Below are positions 44,228 to 53,388 of a DNA stretch of 64,000 nucleotides, piece by piece; within the stretch, counting starts at the first letter, position 1; each line of letters begins with the position of its first letter. The DNA is from Mitsuaria sp. PDC51 (GTDB taxonomy: Bacteria > Pseudomonadota > Gammaproteobacteria > Burkholderiales > Burkholderiaceae_C): the NCBI RefSeq assembly GCF_900113225.1, contig NZ_FOZE01000001.1, positions 2,418,001 through 2,482,000 of the forward strand, given 5' to 3'. A program made the position numbers and the translations under genes. Under the pieces are notes generated by a model that did not search any database, had not been told where the DNA came from, and saw nothing but the letters and a program-made list of their open reading frames with translations.

Positions 44228-46855
44228 ATGAGTTCCTTCCGTGTGGGCACGGACGCGCCCCGCCCCGCCGTCACGGCCCTGATCGAGGCCTTCCGACGCG
44301 ACGGCCACCGCCATGCGCTGCTCGACCCGCTGGCGACGAGCTCGCGGGTGCGGCCGCCCCGCCCTGCCGACTTCGGCCTGGCGCCGGGCGATGCGCTGAC
44401 CGGCGACGGCGGTTCGGTGATGGGCGCGACCGATGTCGAAGCGCTGTTCGCCCGGCTGCGGGCGATCTACTGCGACACCTTGACGCTGGACGCCTCGGCC
44501 GTGCGCAGCGCCGAGCGACGCGACTGGCTGCAGCGCCGGATGGAGTCGGACCGGCCGGTGCTGACCGGTCCGGAGGCGGCCACGCTGCTGCGCCGCCTGG
44601 CCAATGCGCAGGCCTGGGAACGGCATGTCGCGCGCCTGCATCCGCAGGCCAAGCGCTTCTCGCTCGAAGGCTGCGAGGCGCTGCTGCCGCTGCTCGAGCA
44701 GGTGCTGGAGACGGCGGCCGCGCAGGGCGTGGACCAGGTCTTCATGGGCATGCCGCATCGCGGGCGCGTCAACCTGCTCGCCACCCTGCTGGGGCATCCG
44801 GTCGCCGAGCTGCTGGACCACTTCGCGACCGAGCCGGTCCATCCGGAACGCCAGCGCGAGCTGGTCCACCAGCTGGGCGGCGACTATTGGCTGCACACCC
44901 CGCGAGGCGAATTGCGGGTCGCGCTCGCGAGCAACGCGTCCCACCTGCAGAGCGTCTATCCGGTGGTGCTCGGCCGGACCCGCGCGGCGCGCAGCGCCGA
45001 CGGCCCGGGGCGTGAGCGCAGCATCGCCGTCGTGCTGCATGGCGACGCCGCCTTCGCGGGCCAGGGCGTGGTGATGGAGACGCTGGCGCTCGGCCTGCGG
45101 CCGGGTTACGAGGTCGGCGGCGTGCTGCACATCGTCATCAACAACCAGCTGGGCTTCACCGAACCCAACCGGATGGACCCGATGGCCGGGCGCTTCTGCA
45201 CCGATCCGGTCCGGATGATCGATGCGCCGGTGCTGCGCGTCGGCGCCGACGATCCCGAGGCGGTGCTGCAGGCCGCGCGCCTGGCGGTGGACTATCGCGC
45301 CCGCTTCGCCGCCGACGTGGTGCTGGACCTGGTGGGTTATCGGCGCCACGGCAATTCCGAGCACGACGTTCCCGCGCTGACCAGCCCCGCCCTGTATCGA
45401 CGCCTGGCGCGTCGCGCCAGCGTGACCGCGCTCTACGCCGACCGGCTGGTGGCCGATGGCCGCTTGTCGGTCGCCGAGGGGCGCGCCTTGGCGGCCGCCG
45501 GCGACCGTTTCGATCCCGACGCGGCGCCGGGCCGGCCGGTTCGCGACCTTCCCGGCGCGATGGCCCGGCCGCTCGGCCACGACGCGACCGCGCCCGCCGT
45601 GCGGGAAACCGATCGGACGGGGAGCGTCGCCGCGCCCTCGCCCTCGCCCGCGCATGGCGAGCCCACCGCCGCGCTGACGACGGCCGCCGTGCGCTTCGCC
45701 CTGACGCTGCTGACGACGCCGCCGCCGCGCTTCGAGCCGCATCCGATGCTGGCCGCGCTGCTGGTGCGTCGACGCGCCCTCGCGGCGGACGAGCACCTGG
45801 GCGTCGACTGGTGCACGGCCGAGGCGCTCGCCTGTGCGACGGCCTTGCGCGCCGGCGTGTCGCTGCGCCTGTCCGGGCTGGACGTGCAGCGGGGCACCTT
45901 CATGCATCGCCACGCGGTCTGGCACAACCAGGCCGACACCGCGCCGTCGAGCTGGACGCCGCTCGCACCCGCGGCGCGGCGCGGCGCGCGGCTGGAGATC
46001 CACAACTCCCTCCTGTCCGAGGAGGCGGTGCTCGGCTTCGAGTACGGCCACAGCGTGCAGGCCCGCGACACGCTGACCGTGTGGGAAGCGCAGTTCGGCG
46101 ACTTCGTCAACGGGGCGCAGATCTTCCTGGACCACTACATCAGCTGCGGCGAGGAGAAATGGGGCCTGCCCAGCGGCCTCACGCTGCTGCTGCCGCATGG
46201 GCACGAGGGCGCGGGGCCGGAGCAGTCCAACGCCTTCCTGGGCCGCATGCTGCAGCTGTGCGGCGCGGACAACCTGCGCGTCGCCTGCCCGTCGACCTCG
46301 GCCCAGTACGCCCACCTGCTGCTGGACCAGGCGATGACGCCGCGGCGCAAGCCGCTGATCGTGCTCACGCCCAAGACCCGTTTGATGAGCGACGCGCGCA
46401 GCCAGACGCCGGTCCGGATGCTCGCCGACGGTCGCTTCGAGCCCGTGCTGGACGAGGTCGCGGCCGATCCGGCCGTCGTGCGGCGCGTCGTGCTGTGCAG
46501 CGGCAAGCTGCATTACGAGTTGCGCGACGGACGGGACGCGATGTCGGTGTACGCCCCCGAGCGGGCGGCCGAGATCGCGCTGGTGCGCGTCGAGCGGCTC
46601 TACCCGTTCCCGAGCGATGAACTGGGCGCCGTGCTGCGGCGTTATCCGGGCCTGGAGACCGCGGTCTGGGCGCAGGAGGAAACCCGGCATCAAGGCGCGT
46701 GGCACTTCGTGCGCGACGAGTTGTCGGCGCTGCTGCCGGCCGGCGTGACGCTGCGCGAGGTCTCGCGGGCGCCCTCCGCGGCGGGGGCGACCGCGTCGGC
46801 CGTGTTGCACCGCGAGCAGCAGGCGGACCTGGTGCGGCAGGCCCTGGATGGCTGA
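44228..46855 (+). CDS. Orphan thiamine-dependent 2-oxoacid dehydrogenase E1 (SucA/DHTKD1-like)
   Basis: E1 component of 875 residues in the 2-oxoglutarate dehydrogenase family. Conserved pieces are FMGMPHRGRVNLLATLLG, LASNASHLQSVYPVVLGRTRA, HGDAAFAGQGVVMETLALGL (diphosphate binding), VINNQLGFTEPNRMDP, RVGADDPEAVLQAARLAVDY and a C-terminal transketolase-like half with FLGRMLQLCGADNLRVACP and AVWAQEETRHQGAWHFVRDEL. It is shorter than SucA (about 930 residues) mainly at the N-terminus, and has GGDYWLHTPRG where SucA has a KYHMGFS-type loop, so substrate choice may differ (2-oxoadipate, as for DHTKD1, is one option). No E2 or E3 gene is adjacent. The ATG at 44228 gives the family-like beginning; the open frame upstream overlaps the winged-helix gene. 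Confidence 0.85.
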   Translation: MSSFRVGTDAPRPAVTALIEAFRRDGHRHALLDPLATSSRVRPPRPADFGLAPGDALTGDGGSVMGATDVEALFARLRAIYCDTLTLDASAVRSAERRDWLQRRMESDRPVLTGPEAATLLRRLANAQAWERHVARLHPQAKRFSLEGCEALLPLLEQVLETAAAQGVDQVFMGMPHRGRVNLLATLLGHPVAELLDHFATEPVHPERQRELVHQLGGDYWLHTPRGELRVALASNASHLQSVYPVVLGRTRAARSADGPGRERSIAVVLHGDAAFAGQGVVMETLALGLRPGYEVGGVLHIVINNQLGFTEPNRMDPMAGRFCTDPVRMIDAPVLRVGADDPEAVLQAARLAVDYRARFAADVVLDLVGYRRHGNSEHDVPALTSPALYRRLARRASVTALYADRLVADGRLSVAEGRALAAAGDRFDPDAAPGRPVRDLPGAMARPLGHDATAPAVRETDRTGSVAAPSPSPAHGEPTAALTTAAVRFALTLLTTPPPRFEPHPMLAALLVRRRALAADEHLGVDWCTAEALACATALRAGVSLRLSGLDVQRGTFMHRHAVWHNQADTAPSSWTPLAPAARRGARLEIHNSLLSEEAVLGFEYGHSVQARDTLTVWEAQFGDFVNGAQIFLDHYISCGEEKWGLPSGLTLLLPHGHEGAGPEQSNAFLGRMLQLCGADNLRVACPSTSAQYAHLLLDQAMTPRRKPLIVLTPKTRLMSDARSQTPVRMLADGRFEPVLDEVAADPAVVRRVVLCSGKLHYELRDGRDAMSVYAPERAAEIALVRVERLYPFPSDELGAVLRRYPGLETAVWAQEETRHQGAWHFVRDELSALLPAGVTLREVSRAPSAAGATASAVLHREQQADLVRQALDG

Positions 46856-46904
46856 TTCCGCCGCACTTGCGTAAGAATGCGACGTCACGTCTGCAGGCCC
46901 GCCC

Positions 46905-49900
46905 ATGAACAAGCACGTTCCGCGCGTTCCGCATCGAAGTGCCCCGCCGGCTCCGCTGCCAGCCCCGTTGCCGGTCGCCTGCGCCGCGGCGATCCTGCTG
47001 GCGGGCGCGGCCCTGGCGCCGTCCGCGGCGGCCGCGCCGGGCGGCGGCCAGGTGACCGCGGGCAACGGCCGCATCGTCCAGGGCAACGGCACCACCACCA
47101 TCACGCAGCAATCGCCCCGGCTGGCGATCGACTGGACCAGCTTCGGCATCGCCGCCGGCGAATCGGTCCGCTTCATCCAGCCCGGCCCCGGCGCGATCGC
47201 GCTGAACCGCGTCACCGGTCGTGAACCCAGCAGCATCCTGGGCGAGCTCAGCGCCAACGGCACCGTGTTCCTGCTCAATCCGAACGGCGTGCTCTTCGGC
47301 GGCGGCGCGCGGGTCGACGTCGGCAGCCTGGTCGCCAGCACGCTGCAGCTGAGCAACGCGGACTTCGAGGCCGGGCGTCATGCGTTCTCCGGCGACAGCG
47401 CCGCGAGCGTCGTCAACCGCGGCGCGATCCAAGCGGGCGCCGGCGGCAAGTTGGCGCTGATCGCCGCCAAGGTCGAGAACGCGGGCACGCTGAACGCGGA
47501 CGGCGGCAGCGTGCTGCTCGCGGGCGCGTCCGCGGTCTCGCTGACGCTGGCCGATGGCCGGCCGCTGGGCTACACCATCAGCCGCGGCGCGGCCCAGGCG
47601 CTGGCCGCCAACGGCGGGCTGATCGTCGCCGATGGGGGCCATGTCGTGCTCACCGCCAAGGGGCTGGACGGGCTGGCCGAGTCCGTCGTCAACGCGTCGG
47701 GCGTCGTGCAGGCCAGGACGGTGCGACAGGACCGCGGCGTGATCGAGTTGATCGCCGACCCGGCCACCGGCGTCGCGCGGGTCGAGGGGCGACTCGACGC
47801 CAGCGCGCCGGAGGCCGGCGGGGTCGGCGGCACGATCCGCGTGCTGGGCGACAAGGTCGGCGTCTTCGACGGCGCGCGGCTGGACGCCCGCGGCGCCGGC
47901 GGGGGCGGCCAGGTGCTGGTCGGCGGCAACTTCCAGGGCGCGGGACCGTCGCCGAATGCGACCGCCGCCTATGTCGCGCCCACGGCCGCCATCGACGCGA
48001 GCGCCACCACGCGGGGCGACGGCGGCGAGATCGTCGTCTGGGGCACCGAGGTCGCGAACGTCTTCGGCCGACTGAAGTCCGTCGGCGGACCGCAAAGCGG
48101 CGCCGGCGGTCGCATCGAGACCTCCGGCCATGTGCTGGACACCACCGGCATCGATGTCGAGGTCTCCAGCGGCGGCCTGTGGCTGCTGGACCCGTACAAC
48201 GTCACCATCTCCACCGGCACGCAGACCGGGGGCGGCTTCTCCGGCGGCATCTGGACGCCGAGCGCGAGCGGCTCGCTGGTCAGCGTCAACAGCATCCAGA
48301 CGCTGCTCAACAGCGGCAGCAACGTCACCATCCGCACCGTCGGCGCGGGCGCGCAGGAAGGCAACATCGCGATCAACGGCAACATCGCCAAGACCGCGGG
48401 CGGGGCCGCCACGCTCAGCCTGGAGGCCGACGGCCGGATCACCACCAATGCCAGCGCGGGCACGCATCGCACGATCACCAGCACCAGCGGCGCGCTGAAC
48501 GTGTCAATGAGCGCGGCGGCGACCACCACCACCTCGGGCAACAGCCCGATCAGCCTGCGCTTCCTGGACATCAACGCCAACGGCGGCAACATCACGGTCA
48601 CCGCCAACCGCGCCTCGGCGGCCACGGCCGCGGCGGTGGACCTGAGCACCAACGTCTGGACCACCGCCGGCGCGGGCAGCATCTCGATCACCGGGACGCA
48701 GGCCGGCAGCGGCAACGGGATCGGCGTCTGGCTGCGCTCAAACAGCTTCAGCACCGCCGCCGGGTCGATCTCGGTGAACGGCACCAGCGGCGGCATCGCG
48801 ACGGTCACCGGCACGAACGCCAATGGCGCGCCGCTGTTCTCGACCGGCAACATCGGCGTCTACCTCAACGGGGGCAACACCCTGAGCAGCAGTGGCGGCG
48901 GCGCGATCACCCTGGCCGGGACCGCGACCGGCAACACGGCCACCTGGTCCGGCAGCGCGGTCACGCTCGGCGCGCTGGACGCGCTGTCGACCGCCGGGGC
49001 GCTGACGATCACCGGCACCGCCTCCAATCCGTCGGCGAGCACCTACCGGAACCAGCAATCCACGGTGGCGCTGATCGGCAGCAGTTCGAACGCGGTCACG
49101 CTGACGGGCGGGTCGGTGACGATCAACGGCACGAACACGACGGTCGGCGGCGCCGCCAGCACCAGCAATGGGAACGCGGCGGTGAAGATCGACGGCAAGG
49201 TCGACATCACCGCGTCGACCGGCGCGCTGCACATCGCGGGCAGCAACGCGGGGGGCGACGGCGTCTGGGGATCCGGCACCGCCGCCGTCCGGCTCAGCGC
49301 GCCGGCGGCGATCCCGATCCAGATCTCCGCGCAGGCGCTGGACACGGTCAGCGGCTACACCGGCTTCTACATCGGCGGCCCGGCGACGCTGTCGGTGCTG
49401 ACGCTGGCGCCCTTGCAGATCAGCGCCGAGAGCCAGGTCGCCACGCGGCGCGCGCTGTGGAACAAGGGCGGGCTGATCGTGCCCGGCGCGCTGAGCATCA
49501 CCACGGCCGCCGGCATGGTGGCCGACGACACCACCTTCGGCGGCTACTTCCACATCGGCGGCGCGACCTCGATGACCGCGGCCGGCGCGGGCAACACGGT
49601 GAGCCTGGTCAACGCCGGCAATGCCTTCTCGGGCGCGGTCGCGGTGACGGCGGCGGACACGACCTTGCGCAACAGCGCGGCGCTGACCTTCGGGGCGTCC
49701 AGCATCAGCGGCGCACTGACGGTCACGGCGCCCGGGATCTCGCAGAGCGGCGCGGTCTCGGTCTCCGGCGCGAGCACGCTGAACAGCGGCAGCTCGGCCA
49801 TCACGCTGGCCAATGGCGCCAACGCGTTCGGCGGCGCGATGAGCCTCACCGCTGGCAATGCGACGGTGGCCGCGAATGCGCCGCTGACGTTTGGCGCATC

Positions 49901-52900
49901 GACGCTGGCCGGCTCGTTGACTGCGAGCGCGCCCGGGCTGCTGCAGACGGGTGCGCTCTCGGTCGCAGGCACGACCGCGTTCAACAGCGGCGCGTCGGCG
50001 ATCGCGCTGGCCAACAGCGGCAACGTGTTCACCGGCGCCGTGAGCCTCACCAGCGGCGACGCAACGATCAACTCCAGCACGGCGCTGCTCCTCGCGGCCT
50101 CGACCTTGAGCGGCGGCCTCACTGCCACCGCACCGGGCATCTCGCAGAGCGGCGTCCTCTCCATCGCCGGCCCGAGCGCGCTCAACAGCGGCAGCTCGGC
50201 CATCACGCTGACCAACGGCGCCAACGCGTTCGGCGGCGCGATGAGCCTCACCGCTGGCGATGCGACGGTGGCAGCGAATGCGCCGCTGACGTTTGGAGCG
50301 TCGACGCTGACCGGCTCGCTGAACGCGACCGCGCCGGGGCTGCTGCAGACGGGCGCGCTCTCGGTCGCAGGCGCGACCGCGCTCAACAGCGGCACATCGG
50401 CGATCACGCTGGCCAACAGCGCCAACGCGTTTGGCGGCGCGATGAGTCTCAACGCTGGCGATGCGACGGTGGCCGCGAATGCGCCGCTGACTTTTGGAGC
50501 GTCGACGTTGACCGGCTCGCTGAACGCGACCGCGCCCGGCCTGCTGCAGACGGGCGCGCTTTCGGTCGCCGGCACGGCGACGTTCAATAGCGGCACATCG
50601 GTGATCACGCTCGCCAACAGCGGCAACGTATTCACCGGTGCTGTGAGCCTCATCGGCGGCGATGTGACGATCGGCTCAAGCACGCCGCTGCTGCTCGCGG
50701 CCTCAACCTTGAGCGGTGGCCTCAATGCCACTGCACCGGGCATCTCGCAGAGCGGCGTCCTCTCGATCGCCGGCCCGAGCGCGCTCAACAGCGGCAGCTC
50801 GGCCATCACGCTCGTCAACGGCGCCAACGTGTTTGGCGGCGCGATGAGTCTCACGGGCGGCGATGCGACGTTGGCCGCCAACGCGCCTCTGACGTTTGGA
50901 GCATCGACGCTGACCGGCTCGCTGAACGCGACCGCGCCGGGGCTGCTGCAGACGGGCGCGCTCTCGGTCGCAGGCTCGACGACGCTCAACAGCGGCACGT
51001 CGACCATCACGCTCGCCAACAGCGGGAACGTGTTCACCGGCGCCGTGAGCCTCATCAGCGGCGACGCAGCGATCAACTCCAGCACGCCGCTGCTCCTCGC
51101 GGCCTCAACCTTGAGCGGTGGTCTCTCTGCCACCGCACCGGGAATTTCACAGGGCGGCGTCCTCTCCATCGCCGGCCCGAGTGCGCTCAACAGCGGCAGC
51201 TCAGCCATCACGCTGGCCAACGGCGCCAACGTGTTTGGCGGCGCGATTAGTCTCAACGCTGGCAGTGCGACGGTGGCCGCCAATGCGCCGCTGACCTTTG
51301 GAGCATCGACGCTGACCGGCTCGTTGACTGCGAGTGCGCCCGGGCTGCTGCAGACGGGCGCACTCTCAGTCGCAGGCACGACCGCGCTCAACAGCGGCAG
51401 CTCGGCCATCACGCTCGTCAACGGCGCCAACGTGTTTGGCGGCGCGATGAGTCTCACGGGCGGCGATGCGACGTTGGCCGCCAACGCGCCTCTCACGTTT
51501 GGAGCGTCGACGCTGACCGGCTCGCTGACCGCGAGCGCGCCGGGTCTGCTTCAAACGGGCGCCTTGTCGGTCGCGGGTCCGTCCACGCTCGACAGCGGCA
51601 CTTCGGCCGTCACGCTCGCCAACGTTGGCAACACCTTCAGCGGCGCGCTGAGCCTCACCGGCGGCGACGCGACGATCGTGGCCCACACGCCGCTGACCTT
51701 CGCCGCATCGACGCTCAGCGGCTCGCTGACGGCCAGCGCGCCCGGGCTGCAGCAGACCGGAGCGTTGTCGGTCGCCGGGACCTCGACGCTGAACGGCGGC
51801 ACCTCGGCGATCACGCTGGCCGACGCCGGCAACGCGTTCACCGGCGCCGTGAGCCTCACCAGCGGCGACGTGCTGCTCAACACCAGCGTCCCGCTGGTCT
51901 TCGCGCCCTCGTCCGCGGGCGGCGCGCTGCGCGTGAGCGCCCCTGGCATCCAGCAGGTCGGCGCCGTCTCGGTGACCGGTCCCGCCACGCTGGACGCCGG
52001 TGGCGCCGACATCGCCCTGCCCCGCCCGGACAACCACTTCGGCGGCACGCTGAGCCTGACCGCCAACGATGCCAGCGTTGCCGCCGCCGGCCCCCTGGTC
52101 CTCGGCGCTTCGGCAGTGAGCGGCAACCTGGACCTGTCCGCGTCCGGCGTCTCGCAGCTGGGCGCGCTGGCCGTGGGCGGCACCACGACGCTGAACGCTG
52201 GCGGCGCGGCCGTCCTGCTGCAGGACCCGCTCAATGCCCTGCACACGCTGCGCGTCGTCGACGCCGGCAGCCTCGCCGTCGTGAACAGCCAGGCGATGAC
52301 CGTCGATGGCGTCGGCGCCACGGGGAATGTCTCGCTGACGACGACCGCTGGCGACCTGAGCGCCTCCGGGACCTGGCGCGTCACCGGCGGCGACCTCCTC
52401 CTGTCGGCCGGCGCCGCTCGCGCGCTCGGCGATGCGGCCGGCGGCGACGTGATCAGCACCGCCACGCTGAGCCTGGACCCCGGCCGCCTGCTGACCGTCT
52501 ACACCGGCAGCCTCGACGGGACCGGACTGGCGGGCACACTCGCCGAGCGCGCGCCCGACGGCAGCGGCAATTTCCGCTATGGCCGGCAGGCCGGCGACGC
52601 GCCCGGCGCGACCGGCGTCGGCGACGGCAGCACCTACGTCCTGTATCGCGAGCGCCCCTCGCTCACGGTCACGCCCGCCGACGGCGCCAACACCAAGGTC
52701 TACGACGGCGGCCTGAGCGATCCCGGCATCGCCTACACGGTGGCGGGCCAGCGGCACGGCGACAGCGCCGCGATGATCCTCACCGGCAGCCTGGACCGCG
52801 CGCCCGGCCAGGACCGTGGCCGCTACGCGGTCCAGCCGGGCACGCTGGCCGACCGCCTCGGCTACCTCGTCACCGTGACGCCCGGGCACAGCTACGAGAT

Positions 52901-53360
52901 CACGCCCGCACCGCTGCTCGTCTCGGTCACGAACGCCAGTCGCCTCATCGGCCGGCCCGACCCGGCGTTCTCGGTGACCTATGCCGGCTTGGTCGCCGGC
53001 CAGACGGCCGCGACCAGCGACCTGTCCGGCACGCTGCGCTACCTCACCGGCGCGACGGCATCGTCCCCGCCCGGACGCTACGAGGTGTCGGCCACGGGCC
53101 TGTCCAGCCGCAACTACGACATCCGCTATGCGCCGGGCGTCCTGACCGTCTTCCCGGCCAGCGCCGGCCTGATCGCGACCGGCTCGGAGCAGGCCGCGTC
53201 GCGTTACCTCTCGGCGCTCGCCGACCTGTTCTGGAAGGCCCGGACCATGACCTCCGCACCGCTGGACCACCTGGAACCGGCGACGGTGGGCATCGGCCGC
53301 TGGTGGACCGGGACGCTCTCGGTCGAGACCCGCGATCCGCCGCCGGAGTCGGTGCGATAG
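46905..53360 (+). CDS. TpsA-type exoprotein with haemagglutination-activity domain, 13 repeats and MBG domains
   Basis: Large secreted protein of 2151 residues. The signal region ends near PSAAAAPGG. The TPS (FHA N-terminal) domain follows, with AIDWTSFGIAAGESVRFIQP, ALNRVTGREPSSILGELSANG and the NPNG motif (residues 125-128), the secretion signal read by TpsB. After a Gly/Ala/Ser-rich beta-helix stretch come thirteen tandem 67-residue repeats (about residues 908-1778). The C-terminal part has MBG-type domains (NTKVYDGGLSDPGIAYTVAG; LIGRPDPAFSVTYAGLVAGQ), often found in adhesins. No C-terminal toxin domain is visible, so adhesion or biofilm function is more likely than contact-dependent inhibition. 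The partner gene tpsB begins 28 bp downstream. The protein has almost no Cys. Confidence 0.9.
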   Translation: MNKHVPRVPHRSAPPAPLPAPLPVACAAAILLAGAALAPSAAAAPGGGQVTAGNGRIVQGNGTTTITQQSPRLAIDWTSFGIAAGESVRFIQPGPGAIALNRVTGREPSSILGELSANGTVFLLNPNGVLFGGGARVDVGSLVASTLQLSNADFEAGRHAFSGDSAASVVNRGAIQAGAGGKLALIAAKVENAGTLNADGGSVLLAGASAVSLTLADGRPLGYTISRGAAQALAANGGLIVADGGHVVLTAKGLDGLAESVVNASGVVQARTVRQDRGVIELIADPATGVARVEGRLDASAPEAGGVGGTIRVLGDKVGVFDGARLDARGAGGGGQVLVGGNFQGAGPSPNATAAYVAPTAAIDASATTRGDGGEIVVWGTEVANVFGRLKSVGGPQSGAGGRIETSGHVLDTTGIDVEVSSGGLWLLDPYNVTISTGTQTGGGFSGGIWTPSASGSLVSVNSIQTLLNSGSNVTIRTVGAGAQEGNIAINGNIAKTAGGAATLSLEADGRITTNASAGTHRTITSTSGALNVSMSAAATTTTSGNSPISLRFLDINANGGNITVTANRASAATAAAVDLSTNVWTTAGAGSISITGTQAGSGNGIGVWLRSNSFSTAAGSISVNGTSGGIATVTGTNANGAPLFSTGNIGVYLNGGNTLSSSGGGAITLAGTATGNTATWSGSAVTLGALDALSTAGALTITGTASNPSASTYRNQQSTVALIGSSSNAVTLTGGSVTINGTNTTVGGAASTSNGNAAVKIDGKVDITASTGALHIAGSNAGGDGVWGSGTAAVRLSAPAAIPIQISAQALDTVSGYTGFYIGGPATLSVLTLAPLQISAESQVATRRALWNKGGLIVPGALSITTAAGMVADDTTFGGYFHIGGATSMTAAGAGNTVSLVNAGNAFSGAVAVTAADTTLRNSAALTFGASSISGALTVTAPGISQSGAVSVSGASTLNSGSSAITLANGANAFGGAMSLTAGNATVAANAPLTFGASTLAGSLTASAPGLLQTGALSVAGTTAFNSGASAIALANSGNVFTGAVSLTSGDATINSSTALLLAASTLSGGLTATAPGISQSGVLSIAGPSALNSGSSAITLTNGANAFGGAMSLTAGDATVAANAPLTFGASTLTGSLNATAPGLLQTGALSVAGATALNSGTSAITLANSANAFGGAMSLNAGDATVAANAPLTFGASTLTGSLNATAPGLLQTGALSVAGTATFNSGTSVITLANSGNVFTGAVSLIGGDVTIGSSTPLLLAASTLSGGLNATAPGISQSGVLSIAGPSALNSGSSAITLVNGANVFGGAMSLTGGDATLAANAPLTFGASTLTGSLNATAPGLLQTGALSVAGSTTLNSGTSTITLANSGNVFTGAVSLISGDAAINSSTPLLLAASTLSGGLSATAPGISQGGVLSIAGPSALNSGSSAITLANGANVFGGAISLNAGSATVAANAPLTFGASTLTGSLTASAPGLLQTGALSVAGTTALNSGSSAITLVNGANVFGGAMSLTGGDATLAANAPLTFGASTLTGSLTASAPGLLQTGALSVAGPSTLDSGTSAVTLANVGNTFSGALSLTGGDATIVAHTPLTFAASTLSGSLTASAPGLQQTGALSVAGTSTLNGGTSAITLADAGNAFTGAVSLTSGDVLLNTSVPLVFAPSSAGGALRVSAPGIQQVGAVSVTGPATLDAGGADIALPRPDNHFGGTLSLTANDASVAAAGPLVLGASAVSGNLDLSASGVSQLGALAVGGTTTLNAGGAAVLLQDPLNALHTLRVVDAGSLAVVNSQAMTVDGVGATGNVSLTTTAGDLSASGTWRVTGGDLLLSAGAARALGDAAGGDVISTATLSLDPGRLLTVYTGSLDGTGLAGTLAERAPDGSGNFRYGRQAGDAPGATGVGDGSTYVLYRERPSLTVTPADGANTKVYDGGLSDPGIAYTVAGQRHGDSAAMILTGSLDRAPGQDRGRYAVQPGTLADRLGYLVTVTPGHSYEITPAPLLVSVTNASRLIGRPDPAFSVTYAGLVAGQTAATSDLSGTLRYLTGATASSPPGRYEVSATGLSSRNYDIRYAPGVLTVFPASAGLIATGSEQAASRYLSALADLFWKARTMTSAPLDHLEPATVGIGRWWTGTLSVETRDPPPESVR
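49626..52238. repeat. Thirteen tandem 201-bp repeats in the TpsA gene
   Basis: Thirteen copies of exactly 201 bp (67 codons) begin at 49626 and then at every 201st base (49827, 50028 and so on to 52038). Each starts with Phe and has the form F-x-G-A-x-S-L...LTFGAST...G-x-LSVAG...LNSG-x-S-A-ITLAN. Two sequence types alternate irregularly: type A (FGGAMSL, LLQTGALSVAG) and type B (FTGAVSL, GISQSGVLSIAG). Outer copies are diverged and central ones nearly identical at DNA level, which points to recent duplication or gene conversion in the middle of the array. Confidence 0.95.
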
Positions 53361-53388
53361 AGTCGCCGGGTCCCACGACGATCCCCTC

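Noticed and set aside
49544-51496. A 650-codon repetitive open frame antisense to the TpsA repeats
   Set aside because: Its repeats only mirror the 201-bp repeats of the + strand gene, which has the secretion motifs and partner gene.
49626-52238. CRISPR-like array
   Set aside because: The repeats are contiguous 201-bp coding units with no unique spacers and no cas genes nearby.
53358-53363. TAGAGT hexamers as a shared -10 promoter element (53358, 56304, 43747 and, on the minus strand, 60518-60523)
   Set aside because: Two of the four overlap the TAG stop codon of the upstream gene and none has a good -35 at 16-18 bp, so I cannot claim a common promoter; only the 43747 and 56304 cases are mentioned as possibilities.
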